A stretch of 8,476 nucleotides of DNA, taken from contig SLEW01000063.1 in the NCBI GenBank assembly GCA_007124575.1, positions 1-8,476 of the forward strand. Direction: 5' to 3'. Numbering within the stretch: the first letter of the stretch is position 1; every line of letters begins with the position of its first letter. The DNA comes from Bacteroidales bacterium (GTDB lineage Bacteria; Bacteroidota; Bacteroidia; Bacteroidales; UBA7960). Made by a program: the position numbers and the translations under genes. The notes under the pieces were generated by a model that was not told the DNA's origin, ran no database searches, and saw only the letters and a program-made list of their open reading frames with translations. Below are positions 1 to 5,798 of the stretch, in pieces.

Positions 1-1817
1 GGATGCAACCCGACAGTACCTTGTATTATTTTCGCCTGGCCCAGGCATTGTTTGCCGAGGTTGGTGACAGTGCAGGAATTGCCCATGCAAATTATTCCCT
101 GGCAGATAATTACTACCGGCAGGATAACTATGAAATGGCCCTGAAACATGCTCTCGCGGCCTATGAATACCGAAAGAGCCAACAGGATACTTTCCAATTA
201 ATATATGATTATCAGAGGTTGGGTATAATCTATGACAGACTGAAAGAGTATGACAAATCGCTTGCACATTATGAAAAAGGGCTGGATTTAATTGGGCTTA
301 CGATGTCACATCCTACAACATCATCTTATTACAACAACCTCTCAACTCTGATGGCCTGGGGTGTTGGTGATTTAGAACAAGCCGAATATTATCTCAGAAA
401 GGCTATTGAGTTGGGCGAGGAAATAGAAGATACCCGCTCTTTGTTTGTATATTACAGCAACCTGGGAAAAATCTACTCTTCAAAGGGTGATCATCATCAG
501 GCCTTGATTTATCATGAGAAGGCCAATACTTTTTATCAGGATGATTTTATTAAAGAAATTGTTGCTGGTACCCTAATCGCTGAAGGAGATGCTTATATGG
601 GACTCGGAGAACATGAAGAAGCGCAACGCTTATTTTATAGTGCATTGGAAGTTGCTGAGAAGAGTGATGCCTTGCTCCGGATGCAGGAAGCGCATCATTC
701 ATTATTCAGGTCAGACAGCCTGCAAGGTAATTTTTCACAGGCTATTTACCACCTGCAGCAGTTTCACAAATTGCATAACTCTATTTGGGAGCAGGAGCGT
801 GCTGATCGCATATCTGAGCTGCAAATTATTCATGAAACAGCCCAGATGACAACGGAAAACAAAATGTTGCAGGAGTCTAACAAGCTCAAAGAAGTCGTAA
901 TAGAAAACCAAAGGCGTTTTTTATTGGTTGGTAGTGTAACCATTATTCTTATTGTAATGCTGTTATTGACCATTTTATGGTCACATCGGAAGCTGAAAAA
1001 GAAAAATAACGAGCTGGAAGACATGCACAAACGCTTGTTAAATAAACAGTACAAAATTAAAGAGCAGAATGAGGAGCTGGACAAACAAAAAAAGGATCTG
1101 GAGGAATTGAACCAAACAAAGGATAAGTTTTTTTCCATCATTGCGCATGATTTGAAGGGACCTTTTAACGCTTTGACGGGCTTGCTGGACATCATGCTGG
1201 AGGATTATGAAGACCTGGAAGAGGATCAGAAAAAAAATATGCTGAATAACCTGAAGAAAAGCAGCATTAACGCTTATGATCTTACAGCCAACCTGCTGGA
1301 ATGGGCAAAATTGCAAATGAATCGCGTGCAGGTTGCTCCCGAGACATTCTCCTTAAAGGATCGGGTTGACAAGGTCATGTACTCCCTTGAGTTCAACATC
1401 CAAAAAAAGCAATTGAAGGTGCTTAATGAGGTGCCTGCCATGGAGATAACTACGGATCCCAATCTTGTTTATTCAGTTCTGACAAACCTTATCAGCAATG
1501 CTATAAAGTTTACGCCCGGTGGCGGTCGGATTGTAGTGGAGGCCAGAAGAATGGAAACCAGGCTGGTGGAAGTTTGCGTAACAGACAACGGAATGGGCAT
1601 CAAAAAAGATAAACAGGCTGGCCTTTTCTCGCTGAGTTCGAATTACCGGAAAGAAGGCACTGATGGAGAACCAGGCACTGGCATCGGTTTGTTGACCACC
1701 AGGGAGTTTGTCCATTTGCTTGGGGGAAAAATTGGAGTTACAAGCGAAGAAAATGAGGGCAGCAGCTTTTGTTTTACACTGGTTGACCACCCGGTTACAA
1801 AAAAAGCACCTGTGTAA
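1..1817 (+). CDS. TPR-containing membrane sensor histidine kinase, 5' end cut by window edge
   Basis: Sensor histidine kinase, probably anchored in the inner membrane with its repeat domain outside the cytoplasm. Numbering is from the ATG at position 3. Residues about 1-290 are helical repeats of TPR type, for example around 28-55, 68-95, 149-176 and 196-220. A hydrophobic segment (about 306-326) spans the membrane, followed by a charged coiled coil (327-375). The HisKA H-box AHDLKGP carries the phospho-accepting His382. The HATPase has the N-box NLISNA (495-500), DNGMGI (528-533), an F-box GLFSLS (540-545) and GTGIGLL (558-564), so it looks catalytically complete. There is no fused receiver or DNA-binding domain, and no response regulator nearby. 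No signal peptide is seen and the repeats start at once, so the ATG at position 3 is probably internal and the gene starts upstream. The signal and partner are unknown. The last codons lie inside a terminator hairpin. Confidence 0.9.
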   Translation, partial: MQPDSTLYYFRLAQALFAEVGDSAGIAHANYSLADNYYRQDNYEMALKHALAAYEYRKSQQDTFQLIYDYQRLGIIYDRLKEYDKSLAHYEKGLDLIGLTMSHPTTSSYYNNLSTLMAWGVGDLEQAEYYLRKAIELGEEIEDTRSLFVYYSNLGKIYSSKGDHHQALIYHEKANTFYQDDFIKEIVAGTLIAEGDAYMGLGEHEEAQRLFYSALEVAEKSDALLRMQEAHHSLFRSDSLQGNFSQAIYHLQQFHKLHNSIWEQERADRISELQIIHETAQMTTENKMLQESNKLKEVVIENQRRFLLVGSVTIILIVMLLLTILWSHRKLKKKNNELEDMHKRLLNKQYKIKEQNEELDKQKKDLEELNQTKDKFFSIIAHDLKGPFNALTGLLDIMLEDYEDLEEDQKKNMLNNLKKSSINAYDLTANLLEWAKLQMNRVQVAPETFSLKDRVDKVMYSLEFNIQKKQLKVLNEVPAMEITTDPNLVYSVLTNLISNAIKFTPGGGRIVVEARRMETRLVEVCVTDNGMGIKKDKQAGLFSLSSNYRKEGTDGEPGTGIGLLTTREFVHLLGGKIGVTSEENEGSSFCFTLVDHPVTKKAPV

Positions 1818-1834
1818 CTACAGGTGCTTTTTTC
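1799..1834. terminator. Bidirectional intrinsic terminator between convergent sensor kinase and rny
   Basis: The arms 1800-1813 and 1820-1833 are perfectly complementary: an A-run followed by GCACCTGT, and ACAGGTGC followed by a T-run, with the 6-nt loop GTAACT. Both strands therefore show a GC-containing stem followed by a U-run. The kinase ends on the plus strand at 1817 and rny ends on the minus strand at 1865, so one element can serve both. The kinase stop codon TAA (1815-1817) lies in the loop, and its last codons (Lys-Lys-Ala-Pro) form the left arm. Confidence 0.9.
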
Positions 1835-1864
1835 TACAGACGACAGAGCTGATTTCCTAAGCTT

Positions 1865-3424
1865 TTATTTGGCGTATGCTACAGCGCGAGTTTCCCGGAT
1901 CACGGTAATTTTGATCTGTCCGGGATAGGTCATCTCAGTTTGAATTTTCTTGCTCAGGTCGTGTGATATTTGTTCTGCTTCTGCGTCGGTGATCTTTTCG
2001 CTTCCAACGATCACGCGCAACTCACGGCCGGCCTGGATGGCATAGGTTTTGACCACACCAGGATAAGACAGGGCAAGCTCTTCCAGGTCGTTCAACCGTT
2101 TGATGTAGGATTCAACAACCTCACGTCTTGCGCCCGGCCGTGCACCTGATATAGCATCACATACCTGGATTATTGGGGAAATAAGGCTGTTCATTTCTAC
2201 CTCATCGTGGTGCGATCCAATGGCGTTACACACCTCTGGTTTTTCTTTATACTTCTCAGCAAGCTTCATACCCAGTACTGCGTGTGGCAATTCCGGCTCA
2301 TTGTCTGGCACTTTGCCTATGTCATGGAGCAGGGCAGCCCTTTTCGCTATTTTGGGATTCAGGCCAAGCTCGGAAGCCATGGTGGCTGCCAGGTTTGCCA
2401 CTTCTTTTGAGTGCTGAAGGAGGTTTTGGCCATATGAAGACCGGTATTTCATCTTCCCTACCAGTCTTAGCAGTTCGTGGTGCATGCCATGGATTCCCAG
2501 ATCAATGGCAGTTCGCTTACCCAGGTCAATGATCTCCTGGTCGATCTGCTTTTGGGTTTTGGCTACAACTTCTTCAATGCGTGCCGGGTGTATCCGGCCA
2601 TCTGTTACCAGCTTGTGAAGCGAAAGCCTTGCAATTTCCCTTCGAACGGGGTCAAAGCCGCTCAGAATGATTGCTTCCGGTGTATCGTCTACAATAATCT
2701 CTATCCCGGTAGCAGATTCGAGGGCACGGATGTTTCGTCCCTCACGTCCGATAATACGGCCTTTGATCTCATCACTTTCGATGGGAAATACGGAAACACT
2801 GTTTTCTATGGCAGATTCGGTAGCTGTACGCTGAAGTGACTGAATAACAAGCTTTTTGGCTTCCATGTTAGCTGTAAGCTTTGCTTCTTCCATCATTTCT
2901 TTGACAAAGGCCTGTGCATCAACCTGGGCTTCCTGCTTTAAGGCTTCAACCAATTGGTTCTTAGCTTCCTGGGCTGACATGCCACTGATGGTTTCCAGTT
3001 GCTCAAGCTGTTGCTTGTGGCTTTTTTCCAGCTCTGTCTGCTTTCTGTTTAGAATTTCCAGCTGGTTGTTCAGATTTTCACGAATAGTTGTAACCTCATT
3101 CTGTTTACGTTGCAAGTCCTCCATTTTCTGAGAAAACGTTGACTCCCGCTGTTTAAGTTTGTTTTCATCGGCGGACAACTTCTGGTTTTTCTCGTTAACG
3201 TATCTTTCATGCTCAGCCTTTAGCTGCAGGAACTTTTCCTTTGCCTGAAGGATCTTCTCTTTTTTGATTACCTCTGCCTCCGTCTTGGCTTCCTTCAGGA
3301 TATGCAGACTCTTGCGGACAATATTTTTCCGCATGACAGTACCTGCGATCAGCACGCCCAGGCCAAGAGATATGGCCGCTATAATGACAATGAGCGCAAC
3401 AGGTGTGGTGGTTAATATGATCAT
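1865..3424 (-). CDS. rny: Ribonuclease Y (membrane-anchored endoribonuclease)
   Basis: RNase Y, an endoribonuclease that starts decay of many mRNAs and acts at the membrane. The 519 residues match the usual family length. In order: an N-terminal membrane anchor (about 8-30); a long charged coiled coil (about 40-195); a KH RNA-binding domain with GRIIGREGRNI (222-232), whose GREG is the KH GxxG loop; and an HD domain with His338, the metal-binding pair His367-Asp368 in LLHDIGK, the SHHDE segment (404-408) and Asp423. The C-terminal tail, including the PGQIKITVIRE segment, is typical of the family. The ATG at 3424 gives the expected short tail before the anchor. No clear Shine-Dalgarno precedes it, as is common in Bacteroidota. 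It lies 27 nt downstream of the U-tract of the 6S-like RNA and 261 nt downstream of zapA on the same strand. It may depend on readthrough or on a promoter I could not identify. Confidence 0.97.
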   Translation of the reverse strand: MIILTTTPVALIVIIAAISLGLGVLIAGTVMRKNIVRKSLHILKEAKTEAEVIKKEKILQAKEKFLQLKAEHERYVNEKNQKLSADENKLKQRESTFSQKMEDLQRKQNEVTTIRENLNNQLEILNRKQTELEKSHKQQLEQLETISGMSAQEAKNQLVEALKQEAQVDAQAFVKEMMEEAKLTANMEAKKLVIQSLQRTATESAIENSVSVFPIESDEIKGRIIGREGRNIRALESATGIEIIVDDTPEAIILSGFDPVRREIARLSLHKLVTDGRIHPARIEEVVAKTQKQIDQEIIDLGKRTAIDLGIHGMHHELLRLVGKMKYRSSYGQNLLQHSKEVANLAATMASELGLNPKIAKRAALLHDIGKVPDNEPELPHAVLGMKLAEKYKEKPEVCNAIGSHHDEVEMNSLISPIIQVCDAISGARPGARREVVESYIKRLNDLEELALSYPGVVKTYAIQAGRELRVIVGSEKITDAEAEQISHDLSKKIQTEMTYPGQIKITVIRETRAVAYAK

Positions 3425-3451
3425 ATCGCAAATGGTTTAGTGATTATATAT

Positions 3452-3474
3452 AAAAAAACCCGCAGTTAATTCAA
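3452..3474 (-). terminator. Intrinsic terminator formed by the 3' arm of the 6S-like RNA
   Basis: The 3' arm of the closing helix (3457-3474) runs directly into seven U residues (3458-3452, minus strand). Its partner arm is about 170 nt upstream at 3644-3660, so the stem is long-range rather than a local hairpin. It would release the RNA 28 nt before the rny start. Confidence 0.5.
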
Positions 3475-3660
3475 CGAGGTTTTATGAAACCCCAGCTATA
3501 CATGATTAAGGGTGTTGGGATTGGTCGAACTTCCAATGCCCCTTTCGGGGATACTGCCGGAGTACGGCAGTATTGAGGCCTGTTCTAAAAATCCCAAACG
3601 CTACCCAAATGTGTTAGTAGTGTTGAGTTTCAAAAACGTGCATTTGAATTAATGCGGGTT
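3452..3660 (-). ncRNA. ssrS: Candidate 6S RNA (RNA polymerase-binding regulatory RNA)
   Basis: 6S RNA mimics an open promoter and binds housekeeping RNA polymerase. The transcript reads on the minus strand. Its ends pair: 3654-3660 with 3457-3463 (7 bp) and 3644-3652 with 3466-3474 (9 bp), separated by a small mismatch. After a small internal loop a second helix joins 3625-3637 to 3479-3492 (13 bp, one bulge). Next comes a bubble (3607-3624 opposite 3493-3509), then a helix of 3590-3599 with 3514-3522, extended by ACCC/GGGT pairing (3603-3606 with 3510-3513). The top holds a 9-bp hairpin (3551-3573) and a GAAA-tetraloop hairpin (3539-3550). Seven U follow the closing helix on this strand only (3458-3452), and the GAAA loop also appears only on this strand, which fixes the orientation. 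Length near 200 nt, the closing-stem/bubble/apical layout and the position next to zapA (where ssrS also lies in proteobacteria) all fit 6S RNA. No covariance search was done, so another structured RNA is possible. No clear own promoter was found. Confidence 0.72.
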
Positions 3661-3685
3661 ATGTCGAAATATCTTTCAAAGAACG

Positions 3686-3982
3686 TTATCTCGCTTCATT
3701 GAGACCTCTATCCAATATTGCATCCAGGCTTTTCAGACGGTCCAGTAATACCTGTTGCTCCTTTGCTGTATTATCTAAACGTAAATACTCCACTGCAAAT
3801 TGCAGGTTAACCATAGCCAACAGATCTTGTTTATCCCTGAAAGCATAATTTTTTGCATATTCCTGCATTTTATCTGCAACAAGGCTTGCTGCCTTTCTGA
3901 ATACCTCTTCTTCGCCCTGGCTCTTAACGGTAAGCCTGTAAGGCCTTTCTGCAATTATGACTGATATTAGTTGGTCTCTCAT
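3686..3982 (-). CDS. zapA: Cell division protein ZapA
   Basis: ZapA binds FtsZ filaments at the division site and helps bundle them into the Z-ring; it acts in the cytoplasm. The 98 residues match the usual length of about 100. The N-terminal globular part has the strand SVIIAERPYRLTV (7-19), followed by a helix containing VADKMQEYA (35-43). The family hallmark DKQDLLAMVNLQFA lies at about 50-63. The C-terminus is a helix expected to form the dimeric or tetrameric coiled coil. The ATG at 3982 lies 12 nt after the stop of the upstream coiled-coil gene, with no Shine-Dalgarno, so the two are probably co-transcribed and possibly translationally linked. The 6S-like RNA begins about 25 nt after its stop, and rny follows. 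Confidence 0.95.
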   Translation of the reverse strand: MRDQLISVIIAERPYRLTVKSQGEEEVFRKAASLVADKMQEYAKNYAFRDKQDLLAMVNLQFAVEYLRLDNTAKEQQVLLDRLKSLDAILDRGLNEAR

Positions 3983-3994
3983 AAACGATAGTGC

Positions 3995-4279
3995 TTATCG
4001 GTTTAAAAGCACGGTCGATTTTTCGATTTCCCGCAAAAGTTCATTGATCTTTTGCCTTGCCATGGATTTATCTACACCGGCCAGTGACTTCGCTGACTTA
4101 ACCATGATAAGTTCCTCACGTAATTGTGCGGCTTTCTCATTACCGGATTTTATATCCTGATGCAAATCCTGGTTTGCAGCTTCAAGCTCACGTATGCGCT
4201 TTTTTAATTGAGCATTGTGCTCAAGCAACTTAGTCAGCTTGTGACCAATATTTTCAAGAACAAGTGTGATTTCATCCAT
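3995..4279 (-). CDS. Small coiled-coil protein upstream of zapA, possible division partner
   Basis: I do not recognise a named family with certainty. The 94 residues are almost entirely charged, heptad-rich helix (about 8-62), for example HNAQLKKRIRELEAANQDL. A short linker containing AGVD (67-70) follows, then a second helix MARQKINELLREIEKS. There is no signal peptide, membrane segment or cysteine, so a cytoplasmic coiled-coil dimer is likely. The frame is open back to an ATG at 4315, but a promoter -7 box (4305-4312) lies inside that extension, so transcription should begin downstream of 4315. The ATG at 4279 is the better start. It is the first gene of the zapA cluster, 12 nt ahead of zapA. 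The context and shape suggest a ZapA partner, comparable in kind to the coiled-coil protein ZapB of enterobacteria. That is inference; no homology is claimed. Confidence 0.8.
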   Translation of the reverse strand: MDEITLVLENIGHKLTKLLEHNAQLKKRIRELEAANQDLHQDIKSGNEKAAQLREELIMVKSAKSLAGVDKSMARQKINELLREIEKSTVLLNR

Positions 4280-4439
4280 GAATTCACAAAAATTTAACTC
4301 AATACAAATATACAATTATTTCTTACAAATAGCGAATATTTTTTTTATGTGTTTATTATATTTATGCCTGTGAGTATTATTTAAAACATAATTAATTAAT
4401 TTTATATCTAAAAAAAATAACAATTAAAATTAAATAAAG
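4280..4439. promoter_or_regulatory. AT-rich divergent promoter region between zapA cluster and DUF2851 gene
   Basis: A 160-nt intergenic region, very rich in A and T, between two genes transcribed away from each other. The leftward -7 box is the one at 4305-4312. For the rightward gene, TATATTTA near 4357-4364 is one base short of TAnnTTTG, but I see no convincing -33 element. No operator-like palindrome stands out. A-runs and T-runs suggest bent or easily melted DNA. Confidence 0.5.
4305..4312 (-). promoter_or_regulatory. Bacteroidota-type -7 box for the coiled-coil gene/zapA operon
   Basis: The minus strand reads TATATTTG, a perfect match to the Bacteroidota consensus TAnnTTTG. It lies 25 nt upstream of the ATG at 4279, which leaves room for a transcription start near 4300 and a short leader. 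A TTTG lies upstream, but only about 13 nt from the box, which is too close for a normal -33 element. That part is unsupported. Confidence 0.55.
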
Positions 4440-5726
4440 ATGAAAGAAGATTTTGTGCATTATATGTGGAAACACATGCTCATACACAAACAGGACATGA
4501 GCACTACGGACGGCAGTAGTCTTGATGTGATTTCTCCTGGTATTGAAAACCATGATGCTGGTCCTGATTTCACAGCAGCCAGGGTAAGGATAGATGGCAC
4601 CTTGTGGGCAGGTAATGTGGAATTACATGTAAAATCATCCTATTGGTACGATCATGGCCATCACAAAGATGAGGCATACGACAACATTATACTTCATGTG
4701 GTGTACCAGGCCGACAAAGAGGTGGTTAAACGTAACGGATCTCCCATCCCACACCTGGAGTTAAAGAATTACTGTGACCCGCAACTGGAGAACCGTTATT
4801 TGTTGCTCATGAAGAGTAAAAACGTTATACCGTGCGAAAAACTGCTTGGCAAGGTGGATGATTTTACTTTCAGGCACTGGCTCTGTCGTTTATTGGTTTG
4901 CCGAATGGAGAGAAAAGCGGATGATGCCATCAGGTTTTTACAGTATTTCGGAAATGACTGGGAGCAACTTTGCTTGTTTCTGCTGGCCAGGTATCTTGGG
5001 GGCAAAGCTAATGCAAGCACTTTTGGCTTGCTTATTCAGCGAACTCCCATTGAGGCTCTGATGAAAAACCATGATGACCTTATCACCCTGGAGGCGTTGT
5101 TATTCGGACAGGCAGGATTGCTTGAAAAATCCTTTCAGGAACCTTATCCCATAAAATTAAAAAATGAATATTATTATCTGGGTAAAAAGTACGATTTACC
5201 AGAAAGGTTACATAAACGGCTGTGGAAATATTCAAGGATGCGACCTGCCAACTTCCCTGACATGAGGATTGCGCAGCTGGCTGCCATGATTCATGTAAAC
5301 CAGGGACGTCTGTTTAGCAAGGTATTAACCATGAACGCTCTTGACAATATTTGTGATATGATGCGGGCGGATGTCAATGCTTACTGGCGTGCACATTACC
5401 GGCTTGATAGCAAAAGCCGGCATAATATAAAGAAAATGGGCGTTGCCACCTGGCATAACATATTGATCAATGTATTGGTCCCGTTGTTTTTCATTTATGG
5501 TAAAGAGCGAAATAAAGCGTCTTTTGTGGAGCACGGTCTCGACCTGATGGCTAAAATACCCGGGGAGCAAAATCGCATAACCAGCATATGGAAATCTTTG
5601 GGCAGGGAGCCGGCAAATGCGGGAGAATCGCAGGGTATGATCGAATTATACAAACAATACTGTCTTGCCAGGAAATGTCTTAAATGCAGTATCGGGCATC
5701 AGATCCTGAAAAAAACAAAAAGCTGA
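4440..5726 (+). CDS. DUF2851 family protein, function unknown
   Basis: A 428-residue protein of the DUF2851 family, which is known mainly from Bacteroidota and has no established function. The N-terminal third is the recognisable part: AGPDF (40-44), WAGNVELHVKSS (56-67), the histidine-rich DHGHHKDEAYDNIILHVVY (71-89), and SPIPHLEL (101-108). GPDF followed by a strand with VELH resembles the spacing of PD-(D/E)XK nucleases, with His63 where Lys is usual; this is my inference. The middle is helical, with RMRPANFPDMRIAQLA (266-281). The C-terminus has three cysteines (408, 413, 416) in YC-x4-C-x2-C-x-IG, which could bind metal. There is no signal peptide or membrane segment, so it is probably cytoplasmic. 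It is transcribed divergently from the zapA cluster and stands alone. The ATG at 4440 follows an AT-rich leader with no clear Shine-Dalgarno. Confidence 0.88.
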   Translation: MKEDFVHYMWKHMLIHKQDMSTTDGSSLDVISPGIENHDAGPDFTAARVRIDGTLWAGNVELHVKSSYWYDHGHHKDEAYDNIILHVVYQADKEVVKRNGSPIPHLELKNYCDPQLENRYLLLMKSKNVIPCEKLLGKVDDFTFRHWLCRLLVCRMERKADDAIRFLQYFGNDWEQLCLFLLARYLGGKANASTFGLLIQRTPIEALMKNHDDLITLEALLFGQAGLLEKSFQEPYPIKLKNEYYYLGKKYDLPERLHKRLWKYSRMRPANFPDMRIAQLAAMIHVNQGRLFSKVLTMNALDNICDMMRADVNAYWRAHYRLDSKSRHNIKKMGVATWHNILINVLVPLFFIYGKERNKASFVEHGLDLMAKIPGEQNRITSIWKSLGREPANAGESQGMIELYKQYCLARKCLKCSIGHQILKKTKS

Positions 5727-5747
5727 TATCACCTTGTATGCTTTTTT
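5717..5747 (+). terminator. Possible weak terminator after the DUF2851 gene
   Basis: AAAAAGC (5717-5723) can pair with GCTTTTT (5740-5746) around a 16-nt loop that contains the stop codon (5724-5726). The stem has only two G-C pairs, and the T-run is part of its right arm. It lies between convergent genes, where a terminator is expected. The low stability makes this tentative. Confidence 0.3.
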
Positions 5748-5798
5748 GCTGAGAAAATACCTCTGCGGCTTAACTGGCACAGTGGTATGAACTTGATA

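Noticed and set aside
830..1790. Minus-strand reading frames opposite the first sensor kinase, including one of 121 residues
   Set aside because: They are antisense to conserved HisKA and HATPase motifs, with Cys/Ser/Phe-rich composition typical of shadow frames.
2207..3131. Several plus-strand reading frames opposite rny (60-120 residues)
   Set aside because: They lie wholly inside the well-supported RNase Y gene and show no recognisable domain.
3539..3573. Two adjacent hairpins as a terminator for zapA
   Set aside because: No U-run follows either hairpin on the minus strand, and both fit inside the larger 6S-like fold.
3661..3685. A dedicated promoter for the 6S-like RNA just upstream of its 5' end
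   Set aside because: The sequence before the 5' arm only poorly matches TAnnTTTG and no -33 element is at a sensible distance.
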